This document shows positions 17,197-27,044 of a stretch of DNA of 64,000 nucleotides, piece after piece. How positions within the stretch are numbered: position 1 is the stretch's first letter; every line of letters starts with the position of its first letter. Under the pieces are notes generated by a model, which saw only the letters and a program-made list of their open reading frames with translations, was not told the DNA's origin and searched no databases. The translations under genes and the position numbers were made by a program. Origin of the DNA: Stentor roeselii (lineage: Eukaryota > Ciliophora > Heterotrichea > Heterotrichida > Stentoridae); contig RSEH01000196.1 in NCBI GenBank assembly GCA_006503475.1, positions 26,621-90,620 of the forward strand, in the 5' to 3' direction.

Positions 17197-18171
17197 TCAA
17201 TTCAAAACTTTAATCCCTGACACTAAGTACCCAGCACTAGTGCCAGTCCTAAGTTTCATATCAGGATGAGTTCTCTGCGGAAGAACCTGAAACTCCCGTC
17301 CCCAGATCTCTTCAAAGACGACATTAACAGCACAATTTTCCTTCAAAAGCCAATCACAGACCTCTCCAGCGATGAGGACATCTTGAAAATAAGCCACAAA
17401 AGTTCCAGACCCTTTCAACTTCGCGATCATTTGTTGAAACCCAGCCAAGGTCCTACCCGTATAAATCATTGAGTCGAATTCCTCTGAAACTTCTTCAATA
17501 TTCTTATATTCCAGCAGATCATTGCCCTTTTTCTTAATCCCGAAGTACTTCAAAGCATGGTCCTTCACCTTCTCATTAAAAATGCAAGTCACTGGCAAAC
17601 TAGTCCTTTCCAAGACAGATCCAAGAACGACTCCTCCGGTATGGTCATTAAGAATAACCTTCGAGAAATAATGAACATTAGAAAGTGTCAGAATGTTAAA
17701 CAAAGCCTCAGACTTCAAACTTTTCTGTGGACGGAACTGATACAAAGTATCTGCAATGTTACCTGCTGTTGCTTTTAACACCCTGAAGAGACTTAGATGT
17801 TTATTTTTCTTCTTTTTTATGTACTTTTCTTGTGCGAATGAAGACTTTTTCGCGAAGGTTGATGAGTTCTGGATCAGCTGCTCGACAACTGCCTCACCGC
17901 CTTGCTCGCTCCTGATTTCTAAGACTTGCTCTTGGTTCAGGGTTTGCGCCGTGTTGCTGTCGAAGAAGTCTTTGTTGTTACCTGAACCTGCATCTTCTGA
18001 GGTCAGCAACTCGGCTTCTGCTAGTTCGGCTCGACCGTCCTCGACTTTGTATACTTTGAAGTACTCCATGTCTGGAGAAAGCTGAACTAGTTGCTTGCCG
18101 ATCTTTACTTTTCCTTTGAGCTGGATGAACATCTGCTTACCGCCGAGCTCTTGAAGAATCGCCCAACTCAT
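17197..18171 (-). CDS. TRM6: tRNA (adenine-58-N1) methyltransferase non-catalytic subunit TRM6
   Basis: 324 residues. The ending 'QVLPQRTHPDMKLRTGTSAG' followed by YLVSGIKVLN is a close match to the conserved C-terminus of the Trm6/Gcd10 family, and 'KYIKKKKNKHLSLFRVLKAT' with 'FNILTLSNVHYFSKVIL' matches its central part. Trm6 pairs with Trm61 to bind tRNA and methylate A58; Trm6 itself lacks catalytic AdoMet-binding residues. The protein is shorter than yeast Gcd10. The stop is TGA, right at the expected family end, which is evidence that TGA terminates in this genome. Confidence 0.9.
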   Translation of the reverse strand: MSWAILQELGGKQMFIQLKGKVKIGKQLVQLSPDMEYFKVYKVEDGRAELAEAELLTSEDAGSGNNKDFFDSNTAQTLNQEQVLEIRSEQGGEAVVEQLIQNSSTFAKKSSFAQEKYIKKKKNKHLSLFRVLKATAGNIADTLYQFRPQKSLKSEALFNILTLSNVHYFSKVILNDHTGGVVLGSVLERTSLPVTCIFNEKVKDHALKYFGIKKKGNDLLEYKNIEEVSEEFDSMIYTGRTLAGFQQMIAKLKGSGTFVAYFQDVLIAGEVCDWLLKENCAVNVVFEEIWGREFQVLPQRTHPDMKLRTGTSAGYLVSGIKVLN

Positions 18172-18471
18172 TTTTATAGTTATTGATCATGGTAGATAGG
18201 ATATAGATGAGTTTGAAAGAAAAGGGTATGGTTGGATGATGAGGATTTAGATGGTTTAGGATAATGATGAATGAAAAAAGAAGGATTTCAAGGAAATTTC
18301 TTTTTATTATTGTGATCTGATAACTATTTTATCATCAAATTAAGAATTTTTAAAATCGATAAATTTTCAGTAAGATTAAAGTCTGTAATTTTCTTTGTAT
18401 TCATGATATTACTATTAAAGTCTGATAATTTTCTTAAGTATTCACGAAAATACCATTACATTTATATTAAT
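18172..18471. other. Short divergent intergenic region
   Basis: 300 AT-rich bases between the TRM6 start and the ATG at 18472. An in-frame ATG at 18403 would extend the downstream gene by 23 residues, but that stretch is AT-rich like spacer. No other signal seen. Confidence 0.4.
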
Positions 18472-19182
18472 ATGTCCTGGATTTCTTCGAACCCCGGTTC
18501 AATCATCGAAAAATCGCGAAATATTCCGAAAATTTCTAGACTTTATGACTCAGTCGAAATTTCAGGGAAAAATTTTCAGTCACATTTTCCTAAACCGCCG
18601 AAAAATTCTCCTGTTTCTATTCAAAAATTTCATCAAATGAATAGAAAAATTTTTTATTCAACCAAGACGAGAAATTCGAGTTGCAGTGAAAATAATCCAT
18701 TTAAAAACGAAGAGCTTTCAAAAAAAATAAGTGATTTTCAAGAAAAAAATTTAGATAATTACGTGAAAATCTCAAGAAAATGCGGGAAAAACTCGAAAGG
18801 GTTTTCAAACTTCTCAACTAATAATTCATCGTTTAACTCGAACCAGTCTTACAATAGTCCAGGGTCTAATTCACCGAAAGAGTCGAATTATAAGAATAAC
18901 TCCAAAAAACGACCTAGTCGTGCAGGTGTCCCTGCCCGGTTTTTGTCAGTCAATGAGGATAAACGTGCAAAATCTAGGAACTTGCCTAGTTTTGATCAGA
19001 ACGATCAAGATATACTGAATAAAATACTTGAAAGTGACAAACTCAACTTTAGACTTGAACTTGTTTATAGAGAAAATCGAAAACACAAGTTGATCCAGAA
19101 ATTCGCAAAACTGGAAGATGCCTGGGAGTGGAGTTCATATGGGTCTGTTTCTCCTGAAAGAAAAGTAAGATTTGTTGAATAA
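18472..19182 (+). CDS. Hypothetical Ser/Asn/Lys-rich protein
   Basis: 236 residues from the ATG at 18472, which has the 'TTAATATG' context seen at other starts; the alternative at 18403 is less likely. Much of the protein is low-complexity Ser/Asn/Lys, suggesting disorder. The last ~40 residues ('RENRKHKLIQKFAKLEDAWE' onward) look helical. No family recognised. The end carries 'SYGSVSPERKVRFVE', an arrangement reminiscent of short docking motifs, but this is only an impression. Confidence 0.65.
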   Translation: MSWISSNPGSIIEKSRNIPKISRLYDSVEISGKNFQSHFPKPPKNSPVSIQKFHQMNRKIFYSTKTRNSSCSENNPFKNEELSKKISDFQEKNLDNYVKISRKCGKNSKGFSNFSTNNSSFNSNQSYNSPGSNSPKESNYKNNSKKRPSRAGVPARFLSVNEDKRAKSRNLPSFDQNDQDILNKILESDKLNFRLELVYRENRKHKLIQKFAKLEDAWEWSSYGSVSPERKVRFVE

Positions 19183-19352
19183 AATGTAACTTAGCGTATA
19201 AAAGATCTTTTTACACTATTGAGTTATATCGATTTTCAAATGAAATTGAAAGTTTCCATAAATCCACTTAAAAAATCTCTAAATCAAACAAAAAATCTTT
19301 TAAATCCCTTCTTTTCCCTATTTTTACTCCTTTCTTCTAAAATTTCATATAA

Positions 19353-19838
19353 ATGATCTGGCTGAAGCTTAAACTACATCTAATCCCTTCAATATCTCAA
19401 GAAGTCGACACAGTCTGCAAGACTTACGAGCACCTTCTAAGCGAGTCAAGCAAGAAAGAAAAGCTAAAAGAACTTCTAATTCTTCAAGCATCAATCCGAG
19501 GTCGTATCCAAGAATTCGACGAGCTTTACGAAAAGCACTACGACGACCCTTTGATAGTCCATTTCGAGAAACAAAAGCTTCGTCTTCGGAAACTGCTTCA
19601 AAAGGAGCCTCCGAAGTTAGTGACTCCTTCAGAGCTGATGAAAACTCAGTCAAGTGCGAAGCCGATAACAACTGACGACTTTATAAAAGACATTCTTCAA
19701 AAGCCTGCGAGAAGGACACCGACGCCTCCTCCAGTTTCTCAGAGTGAATGGAAAGAACTGGTCTTTAAGATTAAATTGACGAAGGAAGAATACAGCAGGC
19801 TTTTAACGATGAAAACGAAGAGGTCTCGAATTTTATAG
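19353..19838 (+). CDS. Hypothetical helical protein
   Basis: 161 residues. The ATG at 19353 lies in 'CATATAAATG'. Residues ~15-95 are charged, Leu-rich and probably helical or coiled coil ('KKEKLKELLILQASIRGRIQ'). A Pro-rich linker 'RRTPTPPPVSQSEW' follows, then a charged C-terminus. Codon use is C/A-rich at the 5' end and G/T-richer at the 3' end, like recognised neighbours. Family not recognised. Confidence 0.65.
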   Translation: MIWLKLKLHLIPSISQEVDTVCKTYEHLLSESSKKEKLKELLILQASIRGRIQEFDELYEKHYDDPLIVHFEKQKLRLRKLLQKEPPKLVTPSELMKTQSSAKPITTDDFIKDILQKPARRTPTPPPVSQSEWKELVFKIKLTKEEYSRLLTMKTKRSRIL

Positions 19839-20205
19839 GTGTTAATAGGCTGTTTTTATAAGTGGTGGTTATAAATGAATAAGGAGGAAGGATGAGATTG
19901 CTTTAATTGGATGATAAGTTTAAATTTCTTCAAGAAATTTTTTGCTTATGTCGATTATATAGTTAATTTGATTACGAAACTGCTATTAAAAGATATTGTC
20001 ACCAGTACCTTAAAAACTTCAAATTTCAATCAAACATTTAAATTCTCATGATAAAATCAAGGTAATCACTAAGAACTAAAGACTTACAATAACCATCAGT
20101 TTGAAATTTACCCGAACTTTAATAAAAACTTAAAAATAACTCCAATCTTAAGTATTTTTCCATATTACTCTGAATTCTCCATGATAACCAAGTAATAAAC
20201 GGATA
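19839..20205. other. Intergenic region, nothing recognised
   Basis: About 370 AT-rich bases. The first part is G/T-rich and the last ~200 bases A/C-rich on the plus strand, matching the usual 3'-flank and 5'-flank pattern here. No ORF or RNA gene seen. Confidence 0.4.
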
Positions 20206-23200
20206 ATGCCTACATACGTTATAGGAGCTTACCTAGTCTGCGTGATCCTTTTCATCTTATCCCTAAGCGGGCTTGGTCACCAAAAATCCTCAAAGGGAGG
20301 TGTGATATACGGGATAATCGCAATGACTCTGGCAATAATAGCAACATTTTTCTTAGACGATTTCGAATCCAACTACACAACATTCTTCATCCCCTTCATG
20401 ATCGGTGCACTTCTCGGGACAGTAATGGCAGTGCGAGTGGAGATGATCGACATGCCTCAGATGGTTGCAGCTCTTCATTCTTTCGTAGGTCTAGCAGCAA
20501 CCCTTGTCTCTTTCAGTCATTTCCTCCTGCACACAAACCAAAGCACGTTAGAAATAATTGAAACGAACTTAGGAGTCTTCATCGGCGCAGTGACCTTCAC
20601 CGGGTCAGTAGTCGCTTATGGCAAGTTAAACGGCAACATCCGAGGCGAGCCGCTCATTCTGCTTGGTTGGGGAAGACACGTGATTAACGTGCTTTGTTTG
20701 CTTATATGTCTCGCTCTTGCTATTTATTATGGACTTGAAAGTGAAGTGCTTCATCGGGCTATGATTTTACTTGTCTTCGCCTTCGTCGCTGGCTTTCTTG
20801 GATGGCATCTCGTCATGGCCATCGGCGGCGCGGATATGCCCGTCGTTGTTTCCATGCTCAACTCGTACTCGGGCTGGGCAACCTGTGCCAGCGGGTTTTT
20901 ATTGGAAAATGAACTGCTTGTTATCACTGGAGCACTTGTTGGATCTTCTGGAGCTATTTTGAGTTATATCATGTGCAAGGCTATGAATAGAAGCTTTTTT
21001 AGTGTCATTGCTGGAGGGTTTGGACAGGGAATGAATGATGATGCACCTCAGGATCAACCTGATGGAGAAATTAAAGAAATTTCTAAGGAAAAACTTGTGA
21101 AGACTTTGAAGGAGTCGAAAAGGGTTGTTATTGTACCTGGATATGGAATGGCTGCAGCGAAATGTCAACATGATATTGCTATTTTATGTAATTTTTTGCA
21201 GAAGAGGGGGAAAAAAGTACAGTTTTGTATTCATCCTGTTGCTGGAAGACTTCCTGGACATATGAATGTTTTGCTTGCTGAAGCTGATGTTGATTACAAT
21301 TTGGTTAAAGAAATGGATGAGATTAATGAATGTTTTTCAGATGTTGATGTTGTGCTTATTATTGGTGCTAATGATATCGTAAACCCAGACGCACTCGAAA
21401 ACCCAAAATCCCCGATAGCCGGAATGCCAGTATGCAGAGTATGGGAAAGCAAAAAAGTAGTAGTTTTCAAAAGAGGTAAAGGAACAGGCTACGCTGGTAT
21501 CGAAAACCCTTTATTTTTCAAGCCAGGTACATTCATGTTCTATGGAGATGCAGCGAAATCAGTACAAATCATGCTTAATGCTTTAACTGAAAACGCAGAG
21601 TCCTTCGGAGAAGCAATGCAAATAACTGAAGGAGACGAAAACTTAGAAGATCAACAAGAAAACTTACTTGATGAAGCTTTTCCAGAACCTGTCATGACTT
21701 TAGGAGTTCCAAAAGAAACTTTTAACTTAGAAAAAAGAGTCGCTGTTACACCCAGCACTGTTAAAAAGTTCAGATCTCTTGGATTTCAAGTTCTTGTTGA
21801 GTCATCTGCGGGTGACTTGGCAACTTACACTGATGAACAATATGAACAACAAGGGGCGAAGGTTGTTTCTACTTCAGAAGTATGGAATTGTGATGTTGTT
21901 GTTGCAGTTAGGAAACCTGACCCTATTGATTGTGTTAGTAGTTCAACTAGGTGTCTTATTTCCTATGTTCAGCCTGCTAGTTGTCCGGATTGGCTTTCAG
22001 AAGCTGCTTCTAAGTCTGGGTTGTCGGTTTTGGCGATGGACTGCGTTCCCCGTATCACAAAAGCTCAAAAACTTGACTCTTTAAGTTCCATGGCGAACAT
22101 CGGCGGTTACCGAGCAGTGATGGAAGCTTTTCAATATTTCCAGAAATGTCCAAAGCCGATGATGACTGCTGCAGGTAAACTTCCTCCAGCCCAGGTTCTT
22201 ATAATGGGTGCAGGAGTAGCAGGTCTAAGTGCAATCGGGTACTGCAAGTCCTTAGGATGCGTGGTGAAGGCAATCGACTCTCGCTCCGCAGCTAAAAGCG
22301 ACGCAGAGTCGATGGGAGCCAAATTTCTTCAAGTCAAGGTAAAAGAAGAAGGAGGAACAACAACTGGATACGCGAAAGAAATGTCAGAAGACTACAAAAA
22401 AGCCCAGGCCGAGCTTATTTTAAATGCTTCTAAAAGTGCAGATATTATAATCACAACTGCCTTGATTCCAGGAAGACCAGCTCCAAGACTAATCAGTGAA
22501 AAAGTAGTTCTTTCAATGAAACCAGGAAGTGTTATTGTCGACATGGCAGCTGAAAATGGAGGAAATTGCGAATTAACTAGAAAAGACGAGGTTTTCATCA
22601 GTCCAAATGGAGTCGTTATCGTCGGGTTCACTGACCTGGTCTCTCGAATGGCTCCTCAAAGTTCAGAACTTTATGCAAATAATCTTTTTCATCTTTTAAG
22701 CGACATGGGAGGCGCAGGGGAGTTTAAAGTAAACCAGTCTGATGAGATAATCCAGTCAATGTGCGTGGTGCATGAAGGGAAAGTGACCTGGAGTCCAACA
22801 AAACCCTTGCCTCCAGTATCAGCGAAGCCTGAGGCAATAACTGCTGAGGTGCTCAGACCAAAGGACTCTCCATCATTCTGGAAAGAGTTCGACTATATCT
22901 TCATCGCAGTTCTCTTGATTCTGTTATTTCTAGGCATTAGCTTCGCAACTTACTCTTCATTCATGAGCCTGATAATGACTTTTGTCCTCGCGCTTTTCAT
23001 CGGTTTTATGGTCATCTGGAATGTATCCCCTGCTCTTCACACACCTTTAATGAGTGTGACAAATGCGATTTCAGGAATCATCGTCGTCGGAGCCATGCTT
23101 TGTCTGGAACCTGAAGATGACCCGGTGGACTTCGGAAGTGCTTTAGGGATTCTTTCAGTGTTGTTCACAAGTATCAACATCTGGGGAGGGTTCATCGTGA

Positions 23201-23253
23201 CTTACCGAATGTTGCAGATGTTTAAGACGAGAATGACTGAAGAAAAAAATTAG
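20206..23253 (+). CDS. Proton-translocating NAD(P)+ transhydrogenase, fused in beta-alpha order
   Basis: 1015 residues. Residues 1-~275 are the membrane helices of the beta subunit, including '[20 protein letters not shown]'. Residues ~300-465 are the NADP(H)-binding domain III ('[19 protein letters not shown]', '[14 protein letters not shown]', '[15 protein letters not shown]'). After a linker of ~40 residues the alpha part begins at ~507 ('[20 protein letters not shown]'), with the NAD(H)-binding '[20 protein letters not shown]', and ends in further membrane helices. All three functional domains are present. The enzyme couples hydride transfer between NADH and NADP+ to proton movement, usually in the mitochondrial inner membrane. 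The first residues are already a membrane helix, so a classical cleavable presequence is not evident. Confidence 0.95.
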   Translation: MPTYVIGAYLVCVILFILSLSGLGHQKSSKGGVIYGIIAMTLAIIATFFLDDFESNYTTFFIPFMIGALLGTVMAVRVEMIDMPQMVAALHSFVGLAATLVSFSHFLLHTNQSTLEIIETNLGVFIGAVTFTGSVVAYGKLNGNIRGEPLILLGWGRHVINVLCLLICLALAIYYGLESEVLHRAMILLVFAFVAGFLGWHLVMAIGGADMPVVVSMLNSYSGWATCASGFLLENELLVITGALVGSSGAILSYIMCKAMNRSFFSVIAGGFGQGMNDDAPQDQPDGEIKEISKEKLVKTLKESKRVVIVPGYGMAAAKCQHDIAILCNFLQKRGKKVQFCIHPVAGRLPGHMNVLLAEADVDYNLVKEMDEINECFSDVDVVLIIGANDIVNPDALENPKSPIAGMPVCRVWESKKVVVFKRGKGTGYAGIENPLFFKPGTFMFYGDAAKSVQIMLNALTENAESFGEAMQITEGDENLEDQQENLLDEAFPEPVMTLGVPKETFNLEKRVAVTPSTVKKFRSLGFQVLVESSAGDLATYTDEQYEQQGAKVVSTSEVWNCDVVVAVRKPDPIDCVSSSTRCLISYVQPASCPDWLSEAASKSGLSVLAMDCVPRITKAQKLDSLSSMANIGGYRAVMEAFQYFQKCPKPMMTAAGKLPPAQVLIMGAGVAGLSAIGYCKSLGCVVKAIDSRSAAKSDAESMGAKFLQVKVKEEGGTTTGYAKEMSEDYKKAQAELILNASKSADIIITTALIPGRPAPRLISEKVVLSMKPGSVIVDMAAENGGNCELTRKDEVFISPNGVVIVGFTDLVSRMAPQSSELYANNLFHLLSDMGGAGEFKVNQSDEIIQSMCVVHEGKVTWSPTKPLPPVSAKPEAITAEVLRPKDSPSFWKEFDYIFIAVLLILLFLGISFATYSSFMSLIMTFVLALFIGFMVIWNVSPALHTPLMSVTNAISGIIVVGAMLCLEPEDDPVDFGSALGILSVLFTSINIWGGFIVTYRMLQMFKTRMTEEKN

Positions 23254-23274
23254 TAGATATTAATAGTTATTCAA

Positions 23275-24927
23275 ATGTCAAGCCGGACTTTCAACAGTAG
23301 CATGAAAAACTTGCCACATGTGCCGAGTGTCTTGAAGGACTTCGAAGTACTTGAGGAAAATAGAGTTTTAGATACTTTTATTTCTTACACTGTCTGTAGC
23401 CGCCTTGATCGCACCAGCCGCTTTCGACTTACGAGGGAAACTGTCGATAAGACACCTGAGACACTTGCAAGGGCTGAAGCGCTGGTTAAAGCTAAAGAAA
23501 TTGGAATTTTAAGAGCGACTTCTGTGACTGTTGAACATGTCAACTCTATGTTCATGGTTTATACTTTAACACCTTTGGAAAAAGATGGGATTTCTTTGCA
23601 TTGTTTACTTTTGCAAGATACTCTTACAAATTCACAGAAAGGGAAAATTTTTAAAAATTTGGCGAATACTTTATGTTCCCTGCAGGAACTTGGAACACCT
23701 TATTTGGAATTATGTCCTGAAAATGTTTTAATTGAAAGCAAGTCTATTGTTTATCTTAAACCTTTTAAGATTGTTCCTGATGTTTACAATGATGATTATT
23801 TCTATGCATCGCCTGAACTTTTATCAGGGATTTCTTATTTTACAACGATTTTTGCGGAAGATGTGTGGAGTTTAGGTTGTATTTATGCGGAACTTTTCCT
23901 GTCACTTACACCTTTATTCCAAGCGCCGTCGATAGATGAAAAACTTCTGAAAATGTTTTTAGTTTTAGGAACACCTTCCTTTACAGATGTTGAAAGTTAC
24001 ATGACTTGGGAGACTTACCAAGAGTTAAAGACTTTAGCTTCTCATAACAAAGAAAACCTTCACAAGATGGTATTTTCTGGAGTGACTTGGAGAGAAAAAG
24101 ACATGATTTTGAACATGCTTTCTTTTTCAGTTGAAAAAAGATGTGATGTGAAAACTGTTGCTTTTTTCAACTGGCAGGATGATGAGAGACTTGAAGTTCT
24201 TGAAGAAAAAACAAGTTTTTTAGATGAAAGACAGAAAACGAATTCGATGATTGACAGAAGTTTCGAGCCGTTGTTTTCAGCGAATTCAGATTTGTGCTCG
24301 GATAATACTTTGCAGGTCACTTTGAAGTCTGCTATCAATCTTGACTTGTTTAAATTTTGTGCTGAGGAGTATTATCTCGTGTTTTCTTATGAGTTGGATA
24401 CAGGGACTGCTATTCAGTCGGTTTCAACACCTGTCATTAAGGCCTCTGTTGCTGTTAATATTGACTTTACTAGAGAGTTTTCTGTTAATTCTAATGATTT
24501 GAAAAGGAAATATAGGACAAGTCCTTTTGTTATTAGACTTAGTCAGTGCATGGTCTTGGGTGATAAGAGGAGGGAAGACTCTTTAGGGGTTTGTGAAGCT
24601 TACTTGGGATTGCTTTTTTCTAGCAATGGAGATAATACTGTTCAGGGGTGGTATAATATCACCTCTGGAAGAGGCATTCTTGGACAGATTTTGATTGAAG
24701 TTAAGACTAAAGCTCCTTTGAAAAAGGAAGATAAAGATATTAGGATAACCATGGACCCTCCAGTCAATCAAGACCGTATCCTAATAAAAGACATAACCAT
24801 GAACCTAGGCAACCTAACATCTCAGCTGCTAAGCCGCGAAGACACCAATCAAAAAAAAGAGCAAGACGACCTTCAATTCGCCGAAACTCTAAAGAAACTC
24901 CGCAAGTTACTATTGGATAAGAATTAA
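23275..24927 (+). CDS. Pseudokinase domain plus C-terminal C2-like domain
   Basis: 550 residues. Residues ~23-300 follow a kinase fold: 'FEVLEENRVLDTFISYTVC' replaces the glycine loop, 'LELCPENVLIESKSIVYLKP' (~144) aligns with the catalytic loop but lacks HRD and DFG, 'YASPELLSG' (~176) is APE-like, and 'FAEDVWSLGCIYAELF' (~194) is well preserved. Residues ~345-480 have the strand pattern of a C2 domain. Catalysis is not expected. It shares its two domain types, in reverse order, with the gene at 4280. It lies 21 bp after the transhydrogenase gene on the same strand and 27 bp from the convergent K+ channel gene. Confidence 0.8.
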   Translation: MSSRTFNSSMKNLPHVPSVLKDFEVLEENRVLDTFISYTVCSRLDRTSRFRLTRETVDKTPETLARAEALVKAKEIGILRATSVTVEHVNSMFMVYTLTPLEKDGISLHCLLLQDTLTNSQKGKIFKNLANTLCSLQELGTPYLELCPENVLIESKSIVYLKPFKIVPDVYNDDYFYASPELLSGISYFTTIFAEDVWSLGCIYAELFLSLTPLFQAPSIDEKLLKMFLVLGTPSFTDVESYMTWETYQELKTLASHNKENLHKMVFSGVTWREKDMILNMLSFSVEKRCDVKTVAFFNWQDDERLEVLEEKTSFLDERQKTNSMIDRSFEPLFSANSDLCSDNTLQVTLKSAINLDLFKFCAEEYYLVFSYELDTGTAIQSVSTPVIKASVAVNIDFTREFSVNSNDLKRKYRTSPFVIRLSQCMVLGDKRREDSLGVCEAYLGLLFSSNGDNTVQGWYNITSGRGILGQILIEVKTKAPLKKEDKDIRITMDPPVNQDRILIKDITMNLGNLTSQLLSREDTNQKKEQDDLQFAETLKKLRKLLLDKN

Positions 24928-24954
24928 TAATAAACTTGACTTAACCTGCCACAT

Positions 24955-26475
24955 TTACTTTGAATATTTTTCAATCAAAGTATCAAGTTTTCCCTGTAAT
25001 TCCTCCAAATAAGCCAAAGAAACAGTAGTAGCATCCAAACTTTCCTCTTGAAACTTTTCCACCCTCTGCAACTGATGATCAATTTCAACAACACTATAAA
25101 TTTTATTCCTCAAGTCCTCCATATCCACATCCAACTTCTCAGTGAGTTGTCTAAGCATCTCCTCAATCGGCAAGTCCCATTGTTTCCACTCCTGCTGTTC
25201 AAGTCTAAACTGTTCCAACACTCTTTTCAAATGATCCGCTAAAATTTTCTTATTCCTCAAATAATCAGGTTCCGTTTTATACTTTGAATTATAAAGATTT
25301 GCTTTTAAAGCCACATAAATTGCTTTAGCAGCTGTTTTCTTAGCTTCTTCTTTTCGGTTTAACCTTGAAAGGATTTCAAAAGCACGAGATTCACTTTTAG
25401 TGAATTCAGAGGATTCAGTGAGAGTGACGACCATCATGGAGATGAGGAAGACTCCCCAGAAGCAAGCGACGACGATGATGATCCTGCCGATGTGAGTTCT
25501 GGGGAAGAAGTCGCCGTACCCGACGGTGCACATGGTGATGATGACGAGCCACATGCTGTTCCAGACATAATCATAGTTCTGTTGATTGTCGTTCTGGTCA
25601 TTGTAAGGCCGCTCGTAGGTCCTCACCGCGAAGCCAAAGATGAGAATGCTGAGACTCATACTCGACGCAAGGATAAAATAAGGCTTATCTTTAAATAAAC
25701 CTTTTAACATGAATAAATGACTCGCTTCACATCCACATGCTTCACAGATTTCATCTGCATCTACTGAACCCCACTTCGTGAAGTACTTCAAAATTCTTAT
25801 CAAGATGTAACAACGAAGTAACATTATCGAAGCCATTACACTCACAAATGAAAGTTTCAAAGTTCCATGAAGTTGATCAGCTTTGAATGTAAAATTTACA
25901 CCTGGGGGACAAATGCAGCAACTTAACAAGATTTCAAAAAGCATCAGTCGAAACTGAGAACTTTTCCAAAAAGACCAACCGACACCTTCAGAAGTTGTTT
26001 GCTTTTCACGAGAGATTTTGTAGTGACCGTGATGATGTCGAATTATGGTGTAAATAAGAAGGAGAGTTGTTATCAGAATAGAAACTCGTAAAAAGTAACT
26101 TAATCGAACTGCGCTGAATGTAGAAGTTGTTTCATATCCGGTGTAGTCTAGCTCGGCATCGATGAAGGCTAAAATGATTCCGAAAATAGAACTTATACCG
26201 CCCAGGGTGTCTGAAATTTTTAAACGGTTGACTATTTTAGTGATTTGTCTTCTTTTCTTTTCCATTAGTTGCTTTTTTACTTCTTTGGCTTGGTTTCGTC
26301 TTGATGCTTCTAGTTTTTCCTCAGGTGTCATTTCGATTGATGATAAACGCTTTAGCTGCTCTTCTTTTAAGATTGCTTCGAGGTTTTCCATTGCTCCTTC
26401 TTGGTAGCCTTGGTTTCGCAGCATCGCATTTCGAATCAGAACTGCCATTTTATATGTATCTTGGGTTTTAATCAC
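24955..26475 (-). CDS. SK-like potassium channel
   Basis: 506 residues. An N-terminal helical region (1-80) precedes about six membrane segments (from ~90). The selectivity filter 'TMCTVGYGDFFP' lies at ~315 after the pore helix 'WNSMWLVII'. After the last helix, 'SEFTKSESRAFEILSRLNRK' and the following helix match in position the calmodulin-binding region of small-conductance Ca2+-activated K+ channels, and a C-terminal coiled coil follows. K+ selectivity is well supported; Ca2+/calmodulin gating is inferred from the SK-like arrangement. In ciliates such channels shape membrane potential and ciliary reversal. Start at 26475 gives a plausible cytosolic N-terminus. Confidence 0.88.
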   Translation of the reverse strand: MIKTQDTYKMAVLIRNAMLRNQGYQEGAMENLEAILKEEQLKRLSSIEMTPEEKLEASRRNQAKEVKKQLMEKKRRQITKIVNRLKISDTLGGISSIFGIILAFIDAELDYTGYETTSTFSAVRLSYFLRVSILITTLLLIYTIIRHHHGHYKISREKQTTSEGVGWSFWKSSQFRLMLFEILLSCCICPPGVNFTFKADQLHGTLKLSFVSVMASIMLLRCYILIRILKYFTKWGSVDADEICEACGCEASHLFMLKGLFKDKPYFILASSMSLSILIFGFAVRTYERPYNDQNDNQQNYDYVWNSMWLVIITMCTVGYGDFFPRTHIGRIIIVVACFWGVFLISMMVVTLTESSEFTKSESRAFEILSRLNRKEEAKKTAAKAIYVALKANLYNSKYKTEPDYLRNKKILADHLKRVLEQFRLEQQEWKQWDLPIEEMLRQLTEKLDVDMEDLRNKIYSVVEIDHQLQRVEKFQEESLDATTVSLAYLEELQGKLDTLIEKYSK

Positions 26476-27044
26476 TTGAGGATATTTTGATTAGAGTTTT
26501 AGGTTTTTGGGTTTTAATTGTTTTTAGATGGGTTGATTGGAGATTTTAGGTGATAGATGTTATTAGGATAATTTTAAGTTTTTGAGGGCCAATTTGAGTT
26601 TGAATTTTGAAGTTTCTTGTATTTTTTTTGATTCGATTGATAAGAATTTGAAGTTTTTTTAAGATTATTTTTTATGGTTATTCATACAAGATTATTAGCA
26701 TATGAGTTCAGAATATCATGGAATTGAATTTGAGAATGATGTGTCCAGTAGTTTAATTTTAATCAGGTAGAGTATAGGAAAGGTTTCATTAATTTACATA
26801 ATTAACAAATATCGATTAGCCAGATTTTAATAAATTTGAGTATTCAATATCAACTTTCAATAAAATCTGTACTATTTCTATTAAGTTACTTAACTCATCT
26901 TCACCAAATATCTATTAAACTGATTTATTATTTATTACTTAAATTACCTTTCCATCTACACCTTAAAGTAACTAAAGAGACTCAACTAAATTCTAAATCA
27001 TTTTGCTAAAATCTCCTAAATCCCATTATTTTCTTTCTATAATA
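26476..27044. other. Divergent intergenic region, nothing recognised
   Basis: About 570 AT-rich bases between divergent starts. The left half is G/T-rich and the right half A/C-rich on the plus strand, so each side is A/C-rich when read toward its own gene. No ORF of note. Confidence 0.4.

Noticed and set aside
24060-24338. Opposite-strand ORF inside the pseudokinase-C2 gene
   Set aside because: A shadow of the coding strand; such antisense ORFs occur under many genes here and show no family similarity.
27003-27044. N-terminal extension of the flavin monooxygenase
   Set aside because: No ATG; the FAD motif sits at the normal distance from the ATG at 27045.
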